A stretch of 64,000 nucleotides of DNA. Source: Zygnema cylindricum. Its lineage: Eukaryota > Streptophyta > Zygnematophyceae > Zygnematales > Zygnemataceae. The stretch lies in NCBI GenBank assembly GCA_037447655.1, contig JBBHKE010002254.1:36842-100841 (forward strand). Direction: 5' to 3'. The position numbers and the translations under genes are program-made. Shown here piece after piece: positions 46,484-57,800 of this stretch. The notes under the pieces are model-generated. The model was given only the letters and a program-made list of their open reading frames with translations, ran no database searches and was not told where the DNA came from. Numbering within the stretch: position 1 is the first letter of the stretch; each line of letters begins with the position of its first letter.

Positions 46484-48285
46484 ACTCCTCCCAGACCCCT
46501 CCCTTAACTCCCCCCCCTACCCCTCCCTTAACTCCCCCCCTACCCCTCCCTTAACTCCCCCCCTACCCCTCCCTTAACTCCCCCCCTACCCCTCCCTTAA
46601 CTCCCCCCCTACCCCTCCCTTAACTCCCCCCCTACCCCTCCCTTAACTTCCCCCCTACCCCTCCCTTAACTCCCCCCCCCTACCCCTCCCTTAACTCCCC
46701 CCCTACCCCTCCCCTTAACTCCCCCCCTACCCCTCCCTTAACTTCCCCCCCTACCCCTCCCTTAACTCCCCCCCTACCCCTCCCTTAACTTCCCCCCCCT
46801 ACCCCTCCCTTAACTCCCCCCCCTACCCCTCCCTTAACTCCCCCCCCTACCCCTCCCTTAACTCTCCCCCCTACCCCTCCCCTTAACTCCCCCCCCTACC
46901 CCTCCTTTAACTCCCCCCCCTACCCCTCCCTTAACTCCCCCCCTACCCCTCCCTTAACTCCCCCCCTACCCCCCTCCCTTAACTCCCCCCCTACCCCTCC
47001 CCTTAACTCCCCCCCCTACCCCTCCCTTAACTTCCCCCCCTACCCCTCCCTTAACTCCCCCCCTACCCCTCCCTCTAACTCCCCCCCTACCCCTCCCTTA
47101 ACTCCCCCCCTACCCCTCCCTTAACTTCCCCCCCTACCCCTCCCTTAACTCCCCCCCCTACCCCTCCCTTAACTTCCCCCCCTACCCCCTCCCTTAACTC
47201 CCCCCCCTACCCCTCCCTTAACTCCCCCCCTACCCCTCCCTTAACTCTCCCCCTACCCCTCCCTTAACTCCCCCCCTACCCCTCCCTTGACTTCCCCCCC
47301 TACCCCTCCCTTAACTCCCCCCCTACCCCTCCCTTAACTCCCCCCCCTTACCCCCTCCCTTAACTCACCCCCTACCCCTCCCTTAACTCTCCCCCTACCC
47401 CTCCCTTAACTTCCCCCCCTACCCCTCCCTTAACTCCCCCCCTACCCCCTCCCTTAACTCCCCCCCTACCCCTCCCTTAACTCCCCCCCTACCCCCTCCC
47501 TTAACTCCCCCCCCTACCCCTCCCTTATCTCCCCCCCTACCCCTCCCTTAACTCCCCCCCCTACCCCTCCCTTAACTCCCCCCCTACCCCTCCCTTAACT
47601 TCCCCCCCCTACCCCTCCCTTAACTCCCCCCCTACCCCTCCCTTAACTTCCCCCCCTACCCCTCCCTTAACTCCCCCCCTACCCCTCCCTTAACTCCCCC
47701 CCTACCCCTCCCTTAACTCTCCCCCTACCCCTCCCTTAACTCCCCCCCCTACCCCTCCCTTGACTTCCCCCCCCTACCCCTCCCTTAACTCCCCCCCCTA
47801 CCCCCTCCCTTAACTCCCCCCCTACCCCTCCCTTAACTCCCCCCCCTACCCCTCCCTTAACTCCCCCCCTACCCCTCCCTTAACTCCCCCCCCTACCCCT
47901 CCCTTATCTCCCCCCCTACCCCTCCCTTAACTCCCCCCCCTACCCCTCCCTTAACTCCCCCCCTACCCCTCCCTTAACTCCCCCCCTACCCCTCCCTTAT
48001 CTCCCCCCCTACCCCTCCCTTAACTCCCCCCCCTACCCCTCCCTTAACTTCCCCCCCTACCCCTCCCCTTAACTCCCCCCCCTACCCCTCCCTTAACTCC
48101 CCCCCTACCCCTCCCTTAACTCCTCCCCCCCTACCCCTCCCTTAACTCCCCCCCTACCCCTCCCTTAACTCCCCCCCTACCCCTCCCTTAACTTCCCCCC
48201 TACCCCTCCCTTAACTTCCCCCCCTACCCCTCCCTTAACTCCCCCCCTACCCCTCCCTTAACTCCCCCCCTACCCCTCCCTAACC
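46484..48285. repeat. C-rich 23-mer minisatellite, about 75-80 copies
   Basis: Unit CCCTTAACTCCCCCCCTACC plus CCT, about 23 bases, repeated head to tail for 1.8 kb. Variants differ mostly in C-run length (6-9), with TTAACTT, TTATCT and TTGACT forms scattered. The minus strand reads GGGAGGGGTAGGGGGGGAGT per unit. The array is bounded by GACTCCTCCCAGACCCCTCC at left and CCTCCCTAACCATTC at right. Confidence 0.95.
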
Positions 48286-48940
48286 ATTCTTTTCTGCCTA
48301 GGGGGGAGGGTAAGGGAGTCACACAACAATAACAATAATACTAATAATTATAATGTTAATGTGAATAATAATAAATATATTAATTACTAATATTATTAAT
48401 TAAAGTTAATATGTAATAAATATTAATATGTGATATTGATTAATTAATATTAATTAATAATAATTTTGATTACTAATATTATTAATTAAAATTAATATGT
48501 AATAAATATTAATTTCTGTTATAATAAGTACCTTCAAAGCGAAAGAATGACTTCGACGGTAAAGGAAGTGCGATGGTGGTGGGCCCACAACACAACTTCC
48601 CAAGGGGGGGGGGGGGGGGGGAGGGAGGGGGGGGGGGGGGAGGGGGGGAAGGGGGTAAGGGGGGAAGTGAGGGGGGGGGGGGGGGGGGGAGCAAATTGAC
48701 GGAGGGATAGACGGGGGGGGTACGATGGGGGAGGGAGGGGTGTGGGGTATGACGGGGGGGGAAATTGGTTAGGCGGTGGGAATTTGAGGGGCGGCCGCTT
48801 TTTTCACTTTTTTTGGGTGTTGGGACTCTGACAACATCTAATTTATGGATGATGGATGACACGTCATGTATGTGGATGATGACGTGTCCGAAATTTGTAA
48901 TGTGCCAGATAACCTTGACCAGTAGTGTACAATGATCATT
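48286..48940. repeat. AT-rich patch and poly-G tract
   Basis: 48320-48530 is AT-rich and contains TTACTAATATTATTAATTAA twice (about 48384 and 48470). 48604-48790 is dominated by G runs (up to 17). 48800-48930 is mixed, with GATGATGGATGAC and GGATGATGACGTG words. No gene. Confidence 0.7.
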
Positions 48941-49615
48941 AGTGTAGATTTGTTTCTCCCTTTGTCTACTTTCGCCCCTCTCTCTCTCTCACCCCTTGCC
49001 CCCTTTCACCTCCACTCGCTACACTCCCCACCCTCTCCTTCCCCCTCTACCCCGCCCGCCCCCTGCCCCGCCCCCCTCCTCTCCCCTCCCTTCGTCCACC
49101 CCCATGGTTGGTTGCTTAATGGAGCCCTCTCGGACTCTCTCCCTTCCCTTCCCTTCCCTTTCTCCCCTCCCCCCCTCGGCGGTAAATATTTCCCCAAAAG
49201 CTGCGCCTCCCTTCTTCCCCACCCCTCTCCCTCCCCTCCCCCCCTCTCTCCCCTCTCCCTTCCCCCCCGGGGAGGCGGGAAGGGAGAGAAGGGAGGAGGG
49301 GGGGGAAAGGAAGAAGAGGGGGAAGGGGAGAGGGAAGGGAGGGGAGGGTGAGAGGGAGAGGAGGGCAAGGGGGAAGGGCGGGAAGGGCGGAGGGGGAGGG
49401 GAAGGGAGGAGAGGGAAATGGTTGAGAGGAGGGAAGGGGAGGGGTTAGGGGGGGTGAGAGGGTGTGGTTTGGAGGTGGGGGAGGTGTAAGAGGCCCTCAC
49501 CAGATATGATGGGAGAGAGAAGAGGTGGGGGTGAGAGGGGGTGAAGGGAAGGGTGGGGTCAAGGGAAGAGGGGGTTAGGGGGAGAGGGAGGGATTAACGG
49601 TGGGCGGGGGGAGAT
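48941..49615. repeat. Pyrimidine-to-purine strand switch
   Basis: Plus is CT-rich up to about 49267 and GA-rich from there to about 49600, with CCCCCCCGGGGAGGCGGG at the switch. The two halves can pair imperfectly, as in a fold-back. The island at 49100-49230 (CCCATGGTTGGTTGCTTAAT and GGCGGTAAATATTTCCCC) is of mixed composition but has no recognisable gene. Confidence 0.7.
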
Positions 49616-50089
49616 ATTTTGAAGGAATATATGATGTCAATAATTGGAAAAATCCAAACAAAGAGAGAGATTTTTTGGTTTTTTTGTCGTTTTGCTTCCA
49701 TGCCCTATTGAGAGTGCTGAAGTTCCAATTTTTTTTAATATATAAATATTCTAACATAAAATTATATGAAAAACATAAAATATATGAAATATTGAATACT
49801 AATTAAGTACTTTCAAGTACAATTTCCAAAATAAAAAATAGGTTTTATTATTTAATATGGTGAAATTGTGCATTTCTGTACTTTTTCCCTCGTGGTTGTA
49901 GTTTTTTTTTTGTCTTATTCCTTTCGCAATTTTGTAAATAAAACTTGTCGTTTTTGGTTCTCACAAGAAACTTTATATATATATATATTTCTTTTTAATT
50001 TTTTATTTTATGTTTTTTTTGAAAATAGACAATGATGTCTTCTCAATCTATGTTTCATTTACAAAAGGAATATATATATATATATATAA

Positions 50090-50133
<44 letters not shown>

Positions 50134-51449
50134 TTAAACGAGTTTACACAAGGAATATAATTTTTTATTTTTTTAATTCCTTAACAAAAGGAATAAATTT
50201 TATTTCTTTTTTAAATTCATTTATAGGGGGGAAAAAATAAGTATATAAACAAGCGACTTTTGCTCCTATGATGGTTTTGTTAGTTCCCCCCCATGGGCCA
50301 AACTAAATAATACGCGAAATACAAAAAATACCCAAAATACTAAAAATCTTGAAAATAGTAAAAATACAAAAAATACTAAAAAAATACTGGCAAACAAAAA
50401 AATACGATCTTTATAAAATGTCAAAAGAAAACCCTTGTCCACCAGAAAACTTAAACAGGGAAACACTATTATGTGTGCAAAAAAAATACCCATATCTTTT
50501 TTATATGGTATATACAATATATAATAATATATGATATTTATATGCATATAATTATATAATAGAAATACCCATATCTATAATACATGGTATAAATAATAAA
50601 TAATAATGTATAATATAATATTACATTTTTATATACATATAATAATAATGAATTAATATGTAAATAAAATTAAGTGCCCTTGGTATTGAGTACATAACTT
50701 TAAAAACTTTAATAAATTTAATAACGCCAAATGTCACAAACATGTTTTCATGAAAGAGTTGATCAATCATAAACACCATTTTTTAACATTTTGGGTTCGA
50801 ATAAAATGGGGAACATGTTCGAATAAAAAAAAATAATGAATAAGAATGGGAGAGAGGGAGGGAGGGAGGGAGGGAGGGAGGGAGGAGAGAAGAGGGGGGA
50901 GGAAGGAGGGAGGGAAAAAGGGGAAGAAGCTCCTCCCTCCTCAATAATCAGATGTAAGGGAGAGAGGGAGGGGAGAAGGGGGGAGAGGAGAAGGGGAAGA
51001 AGCCTCCTCCACATACCATAACACCACAGTAATTCAAGCCCATGGACACAGGCAACAGTAAAAAATATAATGGATTATTGAGGGGAGGAAGGAGGGGTGG
51101 GAGGGACACAAGGAGGGGAAAAAGAACTCCTAAATAACCAACACAATAATTCATGTTTTTTCCATAGAAAGTAACTCTGTGAATTGTCCTCTCATACTAA
51201 TAAAAGAAGTAATAACATAGATACAATATATATATATATATTATTATGTAATATTATATATTGTTATTATACTGATATCCTCCAATGGAATTAATTGGGG
51301 GGAGGAAGGGAGTGGAGGGGGGGGGGGGGAGAGAGAGGAGAAGGTGAAGCTCTTCCAATACTGATGGAATTTTGTTTCTTATAGTTGAAGTACTATTATT
51401 ATTTATAATAACTATACTACATTAAATCGTTGTAACTATTAAAAAAATA
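49616..51449. other. AT-rich DNA with microsatellites and short purine tracts
   Basis: (TA)n near 49975-49990 and 50070-50130; an AAAATACT-type repeat at 50310-50390; GGGA repeats at 50850-50930, 50955-51005 and 51080-51120. GGGGAAGAAGC followed by CTCCTCC occurs twice (50920 and 50992). No convincing gene. Confidence 0.6.
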
Positions 51450-52090
51450 AATAAATAAAAAAATGGTTGACTTTTTTAAAAAGCGCGATGGTAAACTATC
51501 TGAGTTCATGGGAACAAAAGGAAGTAGCACAGCAAAAACTGAAAAAAACTGCATGTCGGGGGAAGAAACAAAAACAATAAGCAAGGCAAAAGCAACGAAA
51601 ACACGAAAATATGGCTGGTAGACGGAAAACACCCAAAGAAGCAAAAAACAAACTATTATATGTATTATAGTTACTATTATATTATAGGTATAGTACAGAT
51701 AGAATACGTATTAATAGAAGTATAGATATTACTATTATTAGTACTATTCAACTTAGACGGGTGAGAGGAACATCATTTTTTTGGCAATATATCCCTACCA
51801 TATATTCATATGCCCTATATTTACATATCTCTGACCTATATCTATACATCCTTGCCCTACCTTTATATAATATAGTTGACTTTATTAAAAAGCACGATGA
51901 TAAACCATCCCAGTCCATGGGAACAAAAGGAAGTAGCACAACAAAAACTGAAAATTTACATCTAAGGGAATAAACAAAAAAAAGCAAAAAAAATACGCAA
52001 GGCAGAAGCAACGAAAATACGAAAAGATGGCACGTAAACTGAAACAACCCAGAGAAGCAAAAAACATCAAACAAAACAAATGAAAGATTT
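51450..52090 (+). repeat. Direct repeat pair with a short shared reading frame
   Basis: 51463-51645 and 51873-52060 are diverged copies about 410 bases apart. Plus frames read VDFFKKRDGKLSEFMGTKGS and VDFIKKHDDKPSQSMGTKGS, followed by KAKATKTRKYG-like text. I do not recognise the protein; the Phe-Phe-Lys-Lys start resembles termini of some transposases, weakly. Confidence 0.4.
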
Positions 52091-52116
52091 AACAAATCAA
52101 CAAAAACCCAACATAA

Positions 52117-53010
52117 CTAAAAATCTACGAAAAGCAACAACGTAGGTCCCCAAATCCCAGAGGAGCAAGTAGAGCGAGTTTCGGAACACGTCGACGATCC
52201 ACAACTGCAATAGACGATCGAAGGAGGATAGAGGCCAGCACGCGTTGTAGAGCCACAAATAAACGTTGACAATAAAAAAAGTAGAGGGCTCCGAGGTCCC
52301 CGCCGCTCGAACGAGCGCCGACCACAAGCACGGAGGAATTCGCCCAAAGCCACACCCAAGCAACCAAATATCTCGACCGCCATCGGAATGAAGGCATCGC
52401 GATGGGCATAATCACGCTCCTTCCTCCTAGCCGCGTCACATGCGGCGACACCCACATGCCGAGCTGCTTGGCTAACGACTGTATCCGAGGTAAGGTTTGT
52501 CAAAACAACTTCACCAAATATACGACGCACAACATCGAGTAATACAATGACAATCCGACGCCAGAGAATAATATGGGAAACCTCTCGACGAACAAAAAAT
52601 CCCTTCTCGAAGCGATAATGGCAATGGTGTCCCAAATCGTGTCGTGCGCCTGAATCAACTCGCCCCCAAAAGAACGAAGCAAATGGATGCCGTCGGGCTC
52701 AAGAACGTGGTCACAAGAGCAAACAAGAGAGCCAAGCAAGGTGGGTAGGGAGGCCAAGCCGAAATCAGAGGGCCGTGGTGAACTGAGCTAGGGTGAAACA
52801 GAGCGAGGATGAGATAGGGATAGCCAATAGCCAAGCTTTGAAACCTGGTCCACTACAAGAAAGAAAGCGTGCACGCGAAAAATCGGAAGGAAAAGCCTCA
52901 AGAAGCTTGGTCTTAATAGCGGCGACAACTTGAAAATAGATTCCTAAACACGCGCAATTGATGTCGTAACAATAGTGGAAAAAACCAACATGTTTGAGAT
53001 AGCACCACAA
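52117..53010 (-). pseudogene. Non-LTR-type retroelement remnant, region after reverse transcriptase
   Basis: Minus-strand pieces in order are RARFLSCSGPGFKAWLLAIP (about 52880-52810), a LAQFTTAL block ending at a TGA, LPTLLGSLVCSCDHV, then GIHLLRSFGGELIQAHDTIW (about 52690-52625). After a frame change come ACDAARRKERDYAHRDAF and IPMAVEIFGCLGVALGEFL (about 52430-52330). This succession (AWL--P, ALR-RLGLP-like, Cys-pair, H-L---GGE---HD, then a K-Y--R--F-P-AVE-FG block) recurs downstream of the reverse transcriptase in uncharacterised plant, algal and oomycete retroelement proteins, from memory of the family pattern. Stops and frameshifts make it non-functional. GC content is higher than the surroundings, suggesting a different origin. 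Confidence 0.5.
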
Positions 53011-53029
53011 GGAAGAGGACGTGATGCAT

Positions 53030-53041
53030 CCAAAAGGGACC

Positions 53042-53089
<48 letters not shown>

Positions 53090-53915
53090 CATATAAAGGG
53101 ATGTATACATATAAGGCTTTATATCCAACCCTCTAAGTGTGTTGTTAGATCCCCTCGTACTATTCCTCTTCTTTTCACTCCCCTTCCTGGTTTTCAAACT
53201 CCTCCTCCATCCGAAGGCATTCATGTGTTGGGTTGCCCGTTCGGTTCAGATCCATACGTCAAGCAATTTTTTTATTCACGTCTTTAGACATATTTGTCTT
53301 ATAGGACAACCTTCCCAACCTTTTTTGATCATCAAGTGGCTTTTGCTCTTTTGACACGGTGTTTCCTCCATCGCCTCTCCTACCTTACTCGCACCTCCCC
53401 TCTCACCCCTACTTTAGTGTTTTCCCTTTCTGCATTTGATGATCGCCTTATGGACATCCTTCACACTTTGTTAGGTCGTGGGGCTTTTGATCGCAATTTG
53501 GGCCTAAGCCGCGATCAAAAGCCCCACAACCTAACGAAGTGTGAAGAACGTCCATAAAGCGATCACCAAATGCACAAAGGGAATACACAAAACTAGAGGT
53601 AAGAGGGGAGGTGCGAATAAGCTAGGAGGGGCGATGGGGGAAACACCCGTAGCAAAAGAGCAAAAGCCACTTGAGGATTAGAGAGGTTGAGAAGCTCCTC
53701 CACGAGAGACAAATTTGTGTGAAGAGGACAGTGAAGAAATTGCATGATGTTTCGATCCGAACTGAGCGGGCAACCTAACAAACGAATGTTTTTTTATGAA
53801 GGACGAGTTTGAAAACCAGGAGGGGGAGTGAAAGGAGGAATAGCACGAGGAAACCAAACAACACACTTAGAGGGTTGGACAGAAAGCCATATATTTATAC
53901 ATCCCTCTATATGCC

Positions 53916-53968
<53 letters not shown>

Positions 53969-53975
53969 CTTTTAC
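53030..53975. repeat. Fold-back inverted repeat of about 400 bp with reverse-transcriptase-like fragment
   Basis: The left arm (about 53085-53494) and right arm (53511-53905) are diverged reverse complements with a 16-base loop at 53495-53510. Both outer ends run into (TA)n (53044-53088 and 53925-53966). The left arm on plus reads GIHVLGCPFGSDPYV and LLTRCFLHRLSYLTRTSPL, a pattern found after the catalytic core of reverse transcriptases. The right arm encodes the same on minus, in line with the remnant at 52117-53010. Confidence 0.75.
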
Positions 53976-54089
53976 ATATATATATATGCCCCATATATGC
54001 CATTAAGGCAATCTTTATATCGAATAGTATTTGCATCTCGAGCAAAGAAAAGAAACAATTCGAGAAACAAATATGGTTTGTATTTTTTT

Positions 54090-55264
54090 TTAGGATTATT
54101 TTTAAGGTATTTTTTAGGGTTTTGTTTTTAGGATTTTTTTTAGGATTTTTTTTTTAGGTGTTTTTTTAGAGTTTTTGTTTTTTAGGTTTTTTTTTTTTTT
54201 TAAGGGTTTGGGAAGGGTATTTCTGAAAACTTTAGTAAGCATTGTCCGTACAATTGTCCCGTCCACTAGAAGGAAGAGAGGGAGATAGGGAGAGAGGGAG
54301 AGGGAGAGAAGGAGAGAGAGGGACAAGAAAAAAGGAGAGAGAGAGAGGAAGAAAAGGAGGGGCGAGAGGGAAAGATGAGGAAAGTGGGAGAGGGATAAAA
54401 ACATCGTAAAATAACAAAAAACATAAATGGGAGGATAACATAGAAGAATTTCGGGTGGAGAATAGGCTTCGAATAAAAACCCTAAAATGTTTTTTTTGAC
54501 TTAGGCATTTCAATTCACATTTTTCACTAAAAACGCGAAAAAAAAAAAGAATGTAAATAACTCGAAAGAAGGAAAAAAAATCGAAAGGACGAAAAAAACA
54601 AAAAGGGACGGAAAAAATAGGAAAGGACAGAAAAAACTAGAAAGACGAAAAAAATAAGAAAAAAGGGGGAAAAACAAAAAAAGACAGAAAAAACAAGAAA
54701 GGACGGATAAAACAAAAAAGAAAGAAAAAAAATCTCGAAAGAAAGAAAGAAAGAAAGAAACACAAAGAAAGAAAGAAAAGAACTCGAAAGAAAGAAAGAA
54801 AAGAACTCGAAAGAAAGAAAGAAAAAAACTCGAAAAAAGAAAGAAAGAAACTCGAAAGAAAAAAAAAAAAAAAACTCGAAAGAAAGAAAAAAATAAAGAA
54901 AGAAAATCGCCCTCCATGGTTGGAAAAAGAAACTTTACCTCCCAATTGCGGGTGAGTGGACATTTAGTGTGGAGTTGAATGTGGACAACCTCATACTAAT
55001 AATAACAATATATTAATATTGATTAATTATAAAATAATATATTTTGTCTTCATGACACAAAACAAATGGAGGGAGGGAGAAAAAGAGAGACAAATATCAT
55101 TTGGTGTCCTCACCAAATTTGGTGTCTCCTCTTGGTCTGGTTCGATTTCTCCCAAGATTCTTTTTTGTCTTATTTAATCGCCGGCTCAAAGGGGAGAGGA
55201 TCCCTCTTTCGTCTAAGAGCTCTCCTATTGATCGGAGCCCCAATGCTTTTCCTCCCACCTATAG
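54090..55264. repeat. Telomere-like, purine and GAAA repeats
   Basis: 54095-54215 has TTTTTAGGATTTTTTTTAGG words. 54270-54395 is GGGAGA-rich. 54540-54905 is (GAAA)n with ACTCG spacers every 25-30 bases. 54906-55264 is mixed sequence without a recognisable gene. Confidence 0.7.
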
Positions 55265-56468
55265 GTGAGGGATAGAGAAATAGAGGGTTAGAGGGAGAGA
55301 GAGGAAAAGGAAGTGAGGAGATGAGGGAGAGAGAGAGAGAGAGGGAGAGAGAGAGAGAGGGAGAGATGGAGAGAAGAGAAAGATAGAGGGAGAGAGAGAG
55401 AGAGGGAGAAAGGGGGGAGAGGGAAAGAGGAAGAAAGGGAGAGGGGGCGAGAGGGAGAGAGAGGTAGAGGTGAAGCAAGGAAGAGGGAAAAAAGGAAGTA
55501 GATAGAGGGAGAGGTGGAGATTTGGAGAGAAGACAAGGGAGAGAGAGAAAATGGGAGAGAGCAAAAGAGGGTGAAAGGGGGATACGGAGAACAAAAGAGA
55601 GGGAGAGAGGGAGAGAGGGGAACAATGGGAGAGGGCGAGAGTGGGAAGAGGTAGTGAGGGAGAGAGAGAGAGGGGGAGAGAAGGAGAGAAAGGAAGCGGA
55701 GTAGAATGTAGAGAGGGGAGAGGGCTAGAGAAGGAGAGGAGGAGAAAAAAATAGAGAAAAAAAGCGAATGGGCGAGGGAGAGACAAAGAGGGGGTGAGCG
55801 AGAGAGGAAAAAGAAAAACAGAAGGAGAGGGAGAGAGGGGCGAGGGGGGGGGGGGGGGAGAAGAAGAGAGGCGGATAGGGAAAGATGAGGAGACAGACAA
55901 AAGGGAAGAGGGAGAGAGAGACGGGAAAAAACTGGGAGAGACGAGAAAAGGGAGGGGGAGCGTGAGAAAGAAGAGAGAGTGAGAGGGAGGGAGAGGGAGA
56001 GGGAGAGAGTTGGATGAGGTAGAGAGCTGGAGAGTGTGGAGTAAGGTGGAGAGAAAAAAGGCAAAAGCGGGAAAGAGGGGAAGAGGAATAGGGGGAGAGA
56101 GGGGGAGAGGGGTAGAGAAAAGAAGGGGAAGAGGAAGAGAGAGGGAAGAGGGAAAGTGGAGAGGGAAAGGGAGAGAAGGAGAGAAAGATAGAGGGGGGGA
56201 GGGGGAGAAGAAGATAGGGGGAGAGGGGAAAAATGGAGAGAGAGAGAGAGATAGAAGAGGGAGAGGGAAAAAGGGAGGGGGAGAGGGAGAGAGAAGAGTG
56301 GGGGAAAGGGAGATAAAAGGAGAGGGAGAAAAGGGGAGAGGGGGAGAGGGAGAGAGTGGGAAGAGGTAGATAACAAGCGAGAGAGTGGAGAGAGGAGGAG
56401 AGGGCAAATAGAGAAGAGGGAGAGAGGGGGAGAGTGAGAGACAGGGAAAGGGTGAGAGGGAGAGAGGG
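55265..56468. repeat. 1.2-kb polypurine tract
   Basis: GGGAGA, GAGAGA and GGGGGA repeats almost without pyrimidines on plus, including a G run near 55846. The 413-residue minus-strand frame is Leu/Ser/Pro low complexity and not a gene. Confidence 0.92.
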
Positions 56469-57000
56469 TTATCGAATGGCAAGGTAGCCCGATATATCAC
56501 GTGGTGTCGATTACATGTAATGGTATAACTAATGCCGTTTAATTCATATCTAAATGACTATAGTAACACCATGTCGTCCGTACTTCGTAAAATGGAAGTA
56601 CAAAAGTACATTAAAGTGCATTTGTGACGATGATATTTTAATGAAATGTCGATAACATGTGAAACGTTATATTATTTTTTTTATTTAAGTATGTGGAGAA
56701 CAATTTTCATCGATAAAATGGTGAATGCGGAAATTGAAATGTCACATAATAAAAGGAGAAACTAAATTCGAATAGGGCGAGAAATAATAAACTGCCTTTT
56801 TTTTGAACATCGTTAAATCATCATTTGTCCGATGTTTACTATTATTTTTTAATGTCAATTAAACATCGTTTAATCTTCGTTCAATCCTCATTTAATCATT
56901 ATGTAATTGTCATTTAGTCACTGTTTAAATCGCCGTTTTATAGCAGTATCACTGTTTTTTGTAAAAAGTGAAACAAACTGAAATATAAAAAAAAAAAAAT
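56469..57000. repeat. AT-rich DNA with degenerate CATTTAATC repeats
   Basis: 56805-56945 contains roughly ten variants of CATCGTTTAATC, TCATTTAATC and TCATTTAGTC with 10-15 base spacing. The rest has no gene. Confidence 0.5.
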
Positions 57001-57260
57001 CAGGGCACTTGGAGAATTAGGAATTTGGACTTTTGGAATTTGGGGTTTTTAGGACTTTCGAATTTAGGATTTTAGGGTTTGGGATTTTAGGGTTTTCAGG
57101 GTTTAGGTTTTTGACATATTGGGGTTTTGGGGTTTTGGGGTTTTGGGGTTTTGGGGTTTTGGGGTTTTTGGGGTTTTGGGGTTTTGGATTTTTTGAATCA
57201 TGGAGTTTTGGGTTTTAAGATTTTGGGATTTTGGGATTGTGGAAATTTGAAATTTCTGGA
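57001..57260 (+). repeat. TTTTGGGG-type telomere-like repeat
   Basis: Eight or nine copies of GGGGTTTT at 57120-57186, flanked by decayed forms (GGGATTTTAGGGTTTT, GGGATTTTGGGATT). The G-rich strand is on plus. It ends before a poly-A stretch at 57295-57360. Confidence 0.85.
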
Positions 57261-57399
57261 ATTTCTGAGATTACTAGACTTGTAATAAAAATGCACAAAA
57301 AAAATATGAAAAAAAAAAAAAAAAAAAAACAAAAACAAAAAACAAAACCAAAAAAAAAAACATCTTACTCCTATCGTTCCCCAAGCCCCCAGTCCTTCT

Positions 57400-57800
57400 T
57401 GTCACGTCACGCTCTCCCCCCCTCCCACGTGCCACGTGGAACCTTCTCTCTCAGCCTCCCCCCAATAACCTGCTGCCACGTGGCACCTCAAACTTTTTGT
57501 CCTTTCTGCCATTTCCGTTAAAAAACCTTTCCCAAGTGCCGCTGACGTGGCATTTCTGCCACGTGGCAATCTCTGGAGCATCGGCGAATCCCCTCTCACC
57601 ACCAACTCTCCCCGGAAAATCCGGAACCTGTCAAAAACTGCCACGTGGCATTTTCTGAACCCCGATCTTCCGAAAGTCATCCTGGGGACTTTTGGGGTTT
57701 TTGGGGTTTCCGGGAGTTTCGGGGGTTGCCACGTGGCAGAGGCAGGAGGCTCTCCCAGACTGCCACGTGGCAGGGAGATTGCTGCCGCCCGTAAGCTGAC
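57400..57800. promoter_or_regulatory. Cluster of six CCACGTGG palindromes (G-box type)
   Basis: CCACGTGG occurs at 57432, 57476, 57559, 57641, 57729 and 57763, mostly as TGCCACGTGGCA, plus a half site at 57543. Spacing is 44, 83, 82, 88 and 34 bases. CACGTG is the core bound by plant bZIP and bHLH factors. The sequence between sites is not repeated, apart from short GGGGTTTTTGGGG words. The 150-codon minus frame across it owes its pattern to the palindromes, so I do not call a gene. Confidence 0.5.

Noticed and set aside
46484-48285. CRISPR array
   Set aside because: No unique spacers; the unit is a continuous 23-base tandem repeat with length variation in C runs.
55259-56500. 413-codon Leu/Ser/Pro frame on minus
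   Set aside because: Artefact of the polypurine tract; similar frames appear in every such tract in the window.
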